From contig MU001512.1 of assembly GCA_010093485.1 (NCBI GenBank), forward strand, positions 642,842 to 706,841: 64,000 nucleotides of DNA, given 5' to 3'. Of this stretch, positions 32,724-42,580 are shown piece by piece. Below the pieces are notes generated by a model. The model did not search any database and was not told the DNA's origin. It was given only the letters and a program-made list of their open reading frames with translations. Each line of letters begins with the position of its first letter. Position 1 is the stretch's first letter. This DNA comes from Karstenula rhodostoma CBS 690.94. Taxonomy: Eukaryota; Ascomycota; Dothideomycetes; Pleosporales; Didymosphaeriaceae. A program made the position numbers and the translations under genes.

Positions 32724-34769
32724 ATGGCTCAGCCCAGCGGCTTCGTCCCCCTCCGAGATGTCCTGCAATGTCAAGATGATAGTTGCTTCATAGGCGCAAT
32801 TACCAACATCCAAGCGCCTATCCAGATCAACAAAGCTGGTGGGGACTACATACTCAATTTCACCATCAGAGACAAGTTTCCCGGTGACGAGAAAGACTGT
32901 GTAGCATGCATTCTCAAGCGCCGGAAAGTCGAGCATCTACCCAACGGCGCCCCCGGCGATGTGGCTATTCTGCGAGGCATGAAGGTGGAGATTCTTGGGA
33001 CGCCGCCGAAGAAGACCCTGGTCAACTGTTCAGAGCGACAATCAGAAGCATTGTTTTTCCCTGCTAAGAGCATACCAGACCCTAAGTTCGGTCATGACTA
33101 CCACGTCAGAGGCACCACAAAACTTCTCTACGCATGCATGCTTGGTAGCAAGCCTGCGGGCCGTGCTGACCAGATGGCTGTCATTAGTATGAAGGCGGCA
33201 GCAGCACCGCTTCTAAAGGAGTTACAGAAGCCCAGGGCCATGTTTCTTGCGACAATTAGACCAAATAAGTCGGATTTCAAAAGAAACAAGCGACAGCATC
33301 CTCTCAGCGAATGGACGTTCGGTCTGTTCTACGATCTCGTCGGCGAAGTGGTCAAGACGTTCTGGGGAACTTCCGACTCTGTGGACCTCTATGTTACTGA
33401 TTACACAACGAATACGGAACTTTTCTTGTACGAGGAAATGACTGATTACGACGTTTTTGGTGATTCTAGGAAACCCTGGCCCGGCCCATTCGGTCAAATG
33501 ACAATACAGATCCGCACCTACGAGCCTCATGCTGGAAAGTCTCGTGAACTCAAAGAAGGGGACTTCGTCTATCTCCAAAATGTCCGAACAAAAATCTCAG
33601 CTATGAACAAGCTAGAAGGTGCTATTCATGCAGATCCACAGTATCCCGAGAAAATTTGTGTCCGGAAATTGACTCATCCAGCGCATATTAGTGCTCTCAA
33701 GGAACGAAAAGAAGAATACGAGAAGAAGTTCACGGCGAGTTTACTTGCTCAAGATGAGCCGACAGACGTGCCCAAAAAGCCTTCGGCGATAGCTTCCCAC
33801 CAGAAGAAGCTGAGCAAGCAAGAAAGGAAGCGCTTGCAGCGGAAGCGAGTGCAAAGGGAATTGCAGGAGAAAGCTGACGCGGCCGAAACTGTCGTCAAAG
33901 GCCTCAACAAGAACAGTCAGTGCATGCGTGTTCGCTTCATGGCCTTATGCTTATTACCTCTAGTCTGCACCGGGGACAAGGATGTTGGCATCTCTACAGT
34001 CGACGAGATCGTGAACAACCCATGGCTTAAGACCACTATAGCAGAGACGGAAGGAGAACTGATATTGCCCTTCGTTAACTCCAGATATCGAACGCGCTTG
34101 CGCGTTGTCGACCACTACCCTTTTCAGCTCAAGGATTTCACTAGGGTCACAAGCGCTCCAGCCAATAGCCAGGCATCGATCTCAACATCCTCGGATGGAT
34201 GTTCGCAGTTTTCAAAGCATGGTTCGCCACCTGTCAGATTCGCCTGGCATTTCTTCCTTCTGGTGGAGGACGCAGATGCGACGACAGGCACGACACCCAT
34301 CCGATTCCCTCTTACTATTGATACCGCTCGAGCTCAATGTCTCCTCAAAATGGAACCTGTGGAGTAAGTTCACAACCAGTTTTCATATCCACCATTATAC
34401 TGATTCCACCACAGTCTATCTGCGCACCCTACCAAGCTCGATGAGTTGGAGCAGAAGTTGTTTCTTCTTTGGGGGGACCTGCACGAACGCAAGGTTGCGC
34501 TAAAAAATAAGGGTATCAGCCTGCCATTGCCCGTAGGAGACGAAACACTAGCGCTAAGCAACATGCCCTTCGAGTGTTGCGTCGAGGAGTACGGCGTTCC
34601 TGTCAATGACAAAGGCGTCCCATTCACAGATGACGAGGTTAAGAACTTCGTGAAGGAGTTGAGCGATCCCGAGTCTGAAGCAGGCAAGCGTGCAGTGGAT
34701 GTCCTCGGGGACCCAAAGACCTGGAAACGAACGTGGAGCCCACACAACACTATCATCAAGGATCCTTGA
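32724..34769 (+). CDS. POT1: Pot1, telomeric single-strand DNA-binding protein
   Basis: Shelterin subunit that caps the 3' telomeric overhang. Model: exons 32724..33915, 33964..34363 and 34415..34769, 648 residues. The first OB fold starts at FVPLRDVLQCQDDSCFIGAI and includes YILNFTIRDKFPGDEKDC. The second spans about residues 160-320 (KPRAMFLATIRPNK, LYVTDYTTNTELF, MTIQIRTYEP, GDFVYLQNVRTKI). A Lys/Arg/Glu-rich coiled linker (about 350-395) separates them from the C-terminal region. The second intron (51 bp) is required. The first (48 bp, gtcagt..ctag) has no in-frame stop and is a multiple of three; if retained it adds 16 residues (664 total). Splicing it restores an NICTGDK segment like the start of the C-terminal domain in other Pot1 proteins. 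Confidence 0.88.
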
Positions 34770-35263
34770 GAAGTGTTTTTGGTCCGGGTTTTTTTTGCGA
34801 TGGTTTTGGAGTTAGTGTCGTTGTCTGCGGCTTGTATATTCTGAGGCGCTTGGAAAGGGTTGCTTCGATGTGAGTTTTAGATACCCTTGGTCATGGACTA
34901 TCAACCAATACCCAAATACGCTCTGCAAGTGTTCGCCCGTGTTTACCTTGTATTGGGGCTCGCTCGTATTGGGTTGGCCACTGCCTAGTAGTCGGCTTTG
35001 ATTGCACATGCTTCATGTGTGAATGATAGCTAAGCAACATCAGTTCAACATCCCTATGAGAGCACTCGCACAGCACTCATCCCGATATATTGTTCAGAGC
35101 TTCTCAGTCCAAATAATGTACCTGCCCTCCTGGTGACGCTTTGAGAGAACTGCGTGTACGCTGCCAGTATACAAAACGACCCAAGGTAACAACGCTGCTC
35201 AACGCACAACACAACCCATCGCCTCATCACAAACACCGCACCCCATTCGCAATTCTCCGATTC
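34770..35263. other. Convergent intergenic region, POT1 and RBR ligase
   Basis: About 490 bases between two 3' ends. No gene seen. Confidence 0.5.
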
Positions 35264-36682
35264 TCAGCCTTCCCCCTCTCCCCACTGCGCAATCATCATA
35301 TCCGCAACCGCATGCTCAATATGATTCACAGCTACCATCTGCCTCCCCTCCCCCAACAACTTCTCAAACAACGCCTCGTAAAACCCATTCTCATAGAACC
35401 GGTCCAGCGTCACCCTCAGCCTCGCACCTACACCGTCTCCGATGTGAAGGTGTAGAATATTCTCGATGTCATCCAGACGATCGATGTTGTTGAGGAGGGC
35501 ATGGGACGCGACGTCGGGGTAGCTCCGCAGAAAGTTCGAGATGTCGCGGACGTATTTGATGAAACTATCACGGGGGTTGTCAAACTTGTGGGCGTGGTCC
35601 ATGAGCGCTTTGGAGCCGTGGCGGAGAAGGTAGTGGAACGCAAAGTCGGGGTGGTTGGGGTCGGAGAGGGGTTGGGCTGAGTCGGGTTTACCGCGGGGGC
35701 TGGGTTCGGGCTGGGTCCTTGCGGCGTCGCCGTTGTGGTGGACGTCAGGTTGCCGTTCGGTGTCGTTGCGGTGGGTGATTCTGGGCGGGTTCTGAGCTGC
35801 CGTGTCCCAACGCTCTAGGAGGTCTGGGTAGGCCACATGACACCTTTCGGCGACGCGTACGAGGATCTCCGGCGGTACGGGTAGCTCGAGTGGCATGTCA
35901 ATGCCCCAGTCTCCGTGGACCTGGTCCAAGTGCTCGCATGTTGCCGCACTATCTTCGAAGGAAGCCAGGCAGTGCCAGCAGAAGTGGGCCATGCATGCGG
36001 CGCATTGTATATGGTTGCAGCCGTAGGCTTTTATGGTGGTGACGCCACATTTGGGACAGTCTTTTGCACCGTTTTTGCTCTTCCAGTCGTCCAGGCTCGC
36101 GTTGTTGCCGGCTTGCTCGCAGGTGCGGGAAGGATGTGCTGCGCTGTTGCACGAGAGGCAGAAAGACGCTCCGCAGCCATTACATGTAATAGTAGTGGTG
36201 GAGTCGATTGTCGCAGTAGTATCTGGCGGTCGTTCGAGAAAGTTGAGGCGACTGCAAGCTGGTATCGGACAGTACCGAAATTGTGCTGGATGAGAGCGTA
36301 CACACTGTCGAAAAGAAGCCTTGAACAGGTTTTCCAAGACGTCAGAAGGAAGGCCTTGTAGATCGTACGGACTCAGCGGCTCGCTGCATTCTCCTCTGTC
36401 TTCATGATAGGCCAGACATCTGATGGGAAACTCTGTCGAATGCTGGGCACACTGGTCCACGAAGCATTGCTTACAATAGGTATGGCCGCAAATTGTTTTG
36501 AATGGATCCACAGGTGTACATAGGCAGACGGGACATTGGGCTGTGTGATTGGGCGGAGTGTTGTTCCTCGTTGGCGAGTAGTTCGGATTCGCGTAGAATA
36601 TTCCTCCTCCTGGCAGAGCGATCCTGGAAACCGCTGCACCATACGTGAAGGCTACCCAGGCCTCGCCGAGTTTTCTGGGCAT
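35264..36682 (-). CDS. RBR-type E3 ubiquitin ligase (RING-IBR-RING2), 5' end unsettled
   Basis: Ubiquitin ligase of the Ariadne/Parkin mechanism, passing ubiquitin through a RING2 cysteine. From the first in-frame ATG (36682) the product is 472 residues. RING1 begins CPVCLCTPVDPF and continues CGHTYCKQC. The IBR is FRYCPIPACSR..CNGCGASFCLSC. RING2 is DCPKCGVTTIKAYGCNHIQC then HFCWHC, where the Cys of GCNHIQC is the predicted catalytic residue. A helical C-terminal domain of about 200 residues follows the Pro-rich linker. The same frame stays open without an ATG to about 36892, and that part (FSFIPPGNTLKLRL) looks coding. An upstream exon is therefore likely and the true protein is probably longer. 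Confidence 0.88.
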   Translation of the reverse strand: MPRKLGEAWVAFTYGAAVSRIALPGGGIFYANPNYSPTRNNTPPNHTAQCPVCLCTPVDPFKTICGHTYCKQCFVDQCAQHSTEFPIRCLAYHEDRGECSEPLSPYDLQGLPSDVLENLFKASFRQCVRSHPAQFRYCPIPACSRLNFLERPPDTTATIDSTTTITCNGCGASFCLSCNSAAHPSRTCEQAGNNASLDDWKSKNGAKDCPKCGVTTIKAYGCNHIQCAACMAHFCWHCLASFEDSAATCEHLDQVHGDWGIDMPLELPVPPEILVRVAERCHVAYPDLLERWDTAAQNPPRITHRNDTERQPDVHHNGDAARTQPEPSPRGKPDSAQPLSDPNHPDFAFHYLLRHGSKALMDHAHKFDNPRDSFIKYVRDISNFLRSYPDVASHALLNNIDRLDDIENILHLHIGDGVGARLRVTLDRFYENGFYEALFEKLLGEGRQMVAVNHIEHAVADMMIAQWGEGEG

Positions 36683-37841
36683 CTGATACGTTGCCAGGGT
36701 CGAAGTTGCAGAGGAAGGCCGTGGAAAATTCGTTGTCGTGAGGCGTAGCTTAAGTGTATTTCCAGGTGGGATGAACGAGAACCCTCCTTCGCTGCAGGAC
36801 TGGTTAATATATTCTACACGTAAAAATACATAACGATAGTTTGAAGTGTGGTTGTAGCGTGCAAACCATGGTTCAATGTTTAAGTGGCCCACAATTCATC
36901 AACACTGTTGAGTACCGAACCTCACAACCACGGAAGTCGCAGCAGAGAAGGCAGGTTCTGCGCGTTCAGTACATGTTGGCAAATGGGGAAACAACAACCC
37001 TGTACCTCGTCTGTTCCCTATCTCTTGCTTCTTTGCATTCACATCTTTTGACCTGCGTTTCCATGCTTTCTAACTTCGTCTACCCATTTACAACGCTTCA
37101 TTGTGTTACTATTGGGCGGCAGTCGCAGTCCATATTTTTGTCTATCACTTTCTAGGACACTACTTTGTAGTCCGTGTCAACAATCAGAAAACCATGCTTC
37201 TGCCTTACTCACCCTCGATGCAAACTGGGATGTTCCGGGATCATGCCCCGAAGGCTTCTAGTGGGTGAATGATCTCAGGACGAGTACACACGTGCTTGTG
37301 CGATGCGATGCGATGCAAGCGTTGTACCGCACCATGGAATCGAAACCCATGTACTGGAATAGCGGCTGAGCGGTGAATGTGCAAGCACTACAAGCTCTGA
37401 TGTAGGCGTTGCGGTGACGCGCCGTTGCGCTATCTGAAGATGTGGTGATGGGAAGATCTGGATTCCATCGTCGCCGTGCGTGCTGGCTTGTCGAGGGCCG
37501 AGGCGGCGTGGTGTAGGTGAATGCCAAGCCTTGCGTGGTATGAAAGGTACTGTATGGCAACGTATCTACCGAGCGAAACAGGCAGGGCCCTTTCGCCACT
37601 CTTTGCTACATGTACGATAACGAAGCGCTTAGGTTTCCCCGTCATCAAAAGCTGCGTTGATGTTTGATACTGGGAAACTCGTATATTATATATCATCGCT
37701 TGCGTATAGATGTCGTCGACGTGAAGGTCTGAGCTCGGCTGACCCCCCTGGCAGCACGTATCTAGCGTCATCCGCTATCGCCGCACCTCCGACCAACGAA
37801 GCCGCGTGCAAGTGCCATCGTCACCAGTTCCCCACCTTCCA
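36683..37841. other. Divergent region between the RBR ligase and CUL4
   Basis: Includes the probable missing 5' coding part of the RBR gene (36683-36892) and one copy of a dispersed repeat (37088-37195). The rest (37200-37841) shows no gene and presumably contains the CUL4 promoter. Confidence 0.5.
37088..37195 (+). repeat. Dispersed repeat, copy A
   Basis: Matches 50467-50576 in the same orientation. Shared blocks are caacgctt, ggcggcagt/ggacggcagt, ccatattt, tctatcactt, gggacactgct-type sequence and the 18-base stretch gtcaacaatcagaaaacc. Identity is about 80% by eye over roughly 108 bases, and weaker similarity extends some 30 bases upstream (tgcttnctaac). Confidence 0.88.
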
Positions 37842-40611
37842 ATGTCCTCGGCGGCAGCAACCCAGGCCGACAAGAAACGCAAGCACTCGGACCGGACCAT
37901 CAAAGAGCTGTTTACCTCGCAGCACAAGCCAAACGTCTCGGGCTCAGCTCCCCTCTCGCCTTCCTCGAAGCGCCCCAAGCTCGGCAGCTCCCCGGCCGGA
38001 GCTACCACGACCCCAGAGAAGGCTATGAGTACCGCCAGCATGTACCACTTCCCGAGCAAGCGGGGCGAGCCCGAGGTCATCAACTTGGGCTCGAGCCCAG
38101 ACAACAGCCCTGCGAGAATGGTTGGCATTCGGAAGGCGACGCCAAATATGAGCGCCAGTACAGGCCCGAAGAAACTGCTGGTCAAGAACTTCAGACCGAC
38201 GCGGAGTGTCGACCCCAAGGCGTTCCTAGACCAAACGTGGCAAAAGGTGGATGCCGCGCTAGACACCATCTTCCAGCAGGGCAGCATCGACTTCAGCCTC
38301 GAAGAACTCTACCGAGGCGTCGAGAACATCTGTCGCCAGGGAATGGCCGTAGAAGCGAAGAAGAGGCTGGTAGCGAAGTGCAAGATGCATGTGAACGGGC
38401 CCTTGAGGCAGCGGGTCGAAGAGATGTTGGGGAGGCAGAACGTCGATGTTCTGAGGGCGACGCTGCAAGCTTGGGCAGATTGGAACAAGCAGCTGGTATG
38501 TCATGACTGAGTCGCAAGGACCAGCACGAGAGAGATAGCTGATCTTGTCCAGAAATACGTTGACTGGATCTTCTGCTACCTCGACCGGTCGTACCTGCTG
38601 CCGAAGCAAGAATCACTCCGCGACATTACTATCAAACTGTTCCGCACCATCATTTTCGAGCATCCGAAGCTCAATCCTCGCATTGTAGACGGCGCATGCG
38701 ATCTCATCGCGATCGACAGAGCGGGCGAAGACCTCGATCGTAAGACGTTTTCTCGGGCTGTCGACATGTTCCACGACATGCAGGTCTACACCCATCACTT
38801 CGAACCGCGCATGCTGGAGTTTAGTCAGACGTTCGTTAAGGAGTGGGCGGACAGGGAAAGCGCGGAGCAAAGCCTACCCGCATATGTCAAGAGTGCATTA
38901 TCGCTCATGAAACGCGAAATCGCAAGAGTAGAGGTCTTCCGGTTAGATGGATCAACCAAGCGCGATCTTCTGACTCTGTTAGAGGACCACGTCATCTCAC
39001 GGAAAGAAGCGAGGCTTACCAATGAAGACGAGTTCGCTGATCTACTCGAAGATAACGCCGTCGAAGACCTTGAGCACCTGTACACCCTCCTTGAGCGACG
39101 CAAGTTGGGCGTAAACCTACGATCGGCTTTCATGAAATGGATAGAAGACACCGGTACTGCTATTGTGTTCGACGAAAAAGACCAGGATGGCATGGTGGTG
39201 AAGCTTTTGACAATGAAGCGCCAGCTAGACGCCATCTGGAAAGTATCATTCCATCGGAGCTCGGCCCTGGGTCAAGGTCTGCGTGAATCTTTTGAGACAT
39301 TCATGAACAAAACCAAAAAGTCTAGTGGGACGTGGAATACGGATAACTCTAAGCCTGGGGAGATGATCGCAAAATATGTAGACATGTTGCTGAGAGGCGG
39401 AGCCAAGGCCATTCCTGCACAGTTGAGCAGAAAGACTGAAAAGGCCGTGGATGTGGATGCTGAAGAAGACAACGAGGACGTGATCTTTGACGAAGACACT
39501 GAAGTTAACAACCAGCTTGACCAGGTCCTCGATCTTTTCCGGTTCGTACATGGCAAGGCGGTATTCGAAGCTTTCTACAAGAAGGATCTCGCCCGTCGGT
39601 TGTTGATGGCTCGAAGTGCCAGTGCTGATGCCGAGAGGAGCATGCTGTCGCGATTAAAGACTGGTAAGACTTCCAGGCCGTCTGTTGATTTACCAATGCT
39701 AACCCATCATAAGAATGCGGTGCTGGCTTCACAGCGAACCTGGAGCAGATGTTCAAGGACATCGAGCTGTCTCGCGAAGAAATGTCGTCCTATAAGATGA
39801 TCTCCGAAGAGCGAAACGAAAAGCACGCTATCGACCTCAACGTCAATGTGTTATCGGCCTCGGCATGGCCTACGTACCCTACTGTTCCTGTCATCATTCC
39901 AAGGCAGATCAAATCGGAGATTGACAAGTTCGAGACGCACTACAAAGCGAAGCACTCTGGCCGAAAACTAGACTGGAAGCATGCGCTTGCTCATTGTCAA
40001 GTCAAGGCTAAATTCCCCAAGGGCAACAAGGAGTTGGTCGTCTCTAGCTTCCAGGCGATCGTACTCTTGCTGTTTAATGGTTTGCCAATCGATGAACACC
40101 TAAACTACGAGTACCTCAAGGAAGCCACCGGTCTGCGTAAGTGTTGGGACAGTCGTGTTGCTACTTCAACTTTACTAAAATTTGTGTAGCATCACCAGAA
40201 CTCAATCGAACGCTTCAGTCGCTCGCGTGTGCGAAATTGCGGCCGCTGACTAAACACCCGAAAGGCCGCGAAATCAATCCAACCGATACGTTCACTCTCA
40301 ACGCCAACTTTACTGATCCCAAGTACCGGATCAAGATCAACACTGTTCAGCTTAAGGAGACGGCTGCAGAGAACAAAGAGACACACGAACGTGTTGCAGC
40401 AGACCGCAACTATGAGACGCAGGCCGCTATCGTGCGTATTTTGAAGGCGAGGAAAAAGATCACCCACAGCGAGCTAGTGGCAGAAACCATCAGGGTGACA
40501 AGGAATAGAGGAACCTTGGATGTATCAGGGATCAAGAAGAATATCGATCGCCTGATCGAGAAGGAGTTCTTGGAGAGGGAGGACGATGGAATGTATGCTT
40601 ACATCGCCTGA
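37842..40611 (+). CDS. CUL4: Cullin-4, scaffold of CRL4 ubiquitin ligases
   Basis: Scaffold that binds DDB1-type adaptors at its N-terminus and the RING protein Rbx1 at its C-terminus. It acts in DNA repair and replication control, and in Neurospora it supports H3K9 methylation. Exons 37842..38495, 38553..39663, 39714..40136 and 40190..40611; introns 57, 50 and 53 bp; 869 residues. The first 120 residues are disordered and basic (KKRKHSDRTIKELF), as in CUL4. Cullin repeats follow, then the cullin homology domain (VHGKAVFEAFYKKDLARRLL, then ECGAGFTANLEQMFKDIELS). The neddylation segment AAIVRILKARKKITHSEL has its acceptor at K815, and the winged-helix end is REDDGMYAYIA. The start is the first ATG in frame. 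Confidence 0.95.
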
Positions 40612-40975
40612 GCCCGTGCAGAAAGGCATCCGCAAGACCTCCATACAGTAGTATGATGATGGCTATCGGATGGTGGGTGCTGCGTTACTGTACATAGGCG
40701 AGGAACAAGCGACTACATCAGTATCGCTCGAATACATGTGTCGTCTTTGGGGTGACCCAGGATCCACTACAGTGACCAATTGACGTTTGACAGCGGCCAA
40801 GGGCATTCAATCATCCCTGCACGTGCATACTGCGATGCATACTTGGTATTATAGCTACACACTTCGGTCTTGCCCTTCCCGAGGAGACGTCTCAACATCT
40901 CTCTGAATAGGTAGAACAGATAGAATACGTCCTTGTCGCTCATAGCGACGGTCCGAAACAAAGCATAGCCCCACC
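40612..40975. other. Short intergenic region, CUL4 to reductase
   Basis: 364 bases; no gene seen. Confidence 0.5.
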
Positions 40976-42055
40976 ATGTCGACCCCACTCTACATCCTCG
41001 TCACCGGCGCAACAGGCTTCATTGGCGCCCATGTAGTCGACGAAGTAAACACAAGCACTTGGTGTAGCACTTCTACAAGGATGGGTCACTAACTTATACC
41101 ATCGCAGCTCCTACGCCGTGGCCACCGCGTCCGCGCGGCAACACGCTCCCTTCCGAAAGGCGAGCTCATGAAGATCTCCCGCCCACAGTACGCCGCGCGG
41201 CTCGACATCGTGCAAGTGCGCGACTTCTCCGCCTCGGCCTCTTTCACGGACGCCGTCCAAGGCGTTGACGGCATCATCCACGTCGCCAGCCCCTTCACCT
41301 ACACCACCACCGATAACGAAAAAGAGCTTGTCAAACCAGCCATCGCGGGCGTAAAATCTGTGCTGGACGCCGCTGCACAGGAGGGAAAGGTGAAGAGGGT
41401 AGTTATCACGAGCAGTTTCGCAGCGGTGCTCGATGTAGGGCGGACGGCGCCGCCGCGATTTGCGTACACGTCGGAGGACTGGAATCCATTAACTTACGAG
41501 GAGGCTGTGGCGAAGGATACGAGCGCCGTAGTGGCGTACCGCGGGTCGAAGAAATTTGCGGAGCTGGCTGCATGGGAGTTTGTTAGGGAGCGCAAGCCGG
41601 GGTTTGATGTGGTGACGCTGTGTCCTCCCATGACGTTTGGACCGATAGCACATCCCGTCGAGCGCCTCGCTGACTTGAACGAGAGCAATGCGATGCTCTG
41701 GGCGGTGGCGAGCGGGAAGGAAATGCCAGTCGCGCGCGTGCCGTTCTGGGTCGATGTGAGGGACTTGGCGGTTGCGCATGTGGAGGCTTTGGTCCGGGCT
41801 GATGCGGGCGGGAAGAGGTTTGTGGTTGCGAGTCCGGAGAAGTTCTCGTATGGGCTAGTGAAGAGATTCGTAGAAGAGCAGTTTGAGTGGGGAAGGGAGA
41901 GGGTAGCGCAGGGGGAACAGGAGGTAGATGATGGCTATGATTTGGATGGGGAGAGGGCGGGGAGGGAGCTGGGGGTGGGGTATAGGGGATTTAGGGAGAC
42001 GGTGAGGGACTTTGTGGAGCAGGCTGTCAAGATGGAGGGGAGAGAGAAGAGCTGA
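40976..42055 (+). CDS. NAD(P)-dependent epimerase/dehydratase, dihydroflavonol-4-reductase-like
   Basis: An extended short-chain dehydrogenase that probably reduces a carbonyl substrate with NADPH. Fungal relatives include methylglyoxal and ketone reductases of the Gre2 type. Exons 40976..41044 and 41108..42055, 63-bp intron, 338 residues. The cofactor-binding motif TGATGFIG is at residues 10-17, in the small first exon. The catalytic set is Ser in ITSSFAAV with Y167 and K171 (YRGSK). The substrate is unknown. The last 60 residues are Glu/Arg/Gly-rich and encoded by G-rich sequence. Neighbouring genes give no pathway context. Confidence 0.92.
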
Positions 42056-42580
42056 GGTGAGGTGAGCATGCTGCGAGTGTGCTTGAGAGACATGATACTA
42101 TTCCTAGCTCGACAGACATCTCGTCGGTCAAGTTCCATTAGATGACCTGAAGCATTCATTACGATCGAAAGAGACAACGAGACTTCATCTCATAGACTTG
42201 GTGTCGCCCATGTATGAGAGCGTTGTATGCTGTAGTACCTTAGATCTAGGCAACGACAGGGACCGCCACGTGTCTTCCTCGCTCGCGGGGTGATTGTGAT
42301 AACACAAGCGGAAGTCGCGATTCGAACAGTCATTGTCTTCAACGACCAAAAAGTAGAGCCCGATAGTTGCAGTCTTCAGATGCTGTGCAACGCGACCTAG
42401 TGGGCTCAGTCGCGCGAAGCACGGGGCGATGATGTACTCGGCAGGTCTTGGCATAAGGCGCACAGGCAAAGTCGCGTCAACTGGTCCCCGCCCAACGCGT
42501 ACCATCAACATCATCCCTCACAATTTATTTGCGACGCGCATTCGCGCCGACCTTTCCCCCACCCTTCTCGCGCAGCCACA
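42056..42580. other. Intergenic region and SCC3 promoter
   Basis: 525 bases with no gene. An MluI-type box is recorded separately. Confidence 0.5.
42495..42500. promoter_or_regulatory. ACGCGT (MluI cell-cycle box) upstream of SCC3
   Basis: The palindrome acgcgt lies 81-86 bases before the SCC3 ATG, with a further gacgcgc near 42533. In yeasts ACGCGT is the MBF site that drives G1/S genes, including cohesin subunits. One six-base site can occur by chance. Confidence 0.4.

Noticed and set aside
42290..42380. Possible minus-strand tRNA because of a ttcgaa box
   Set aside because: No A-box at the right distance and no acceptor-stem pairing that I could build.
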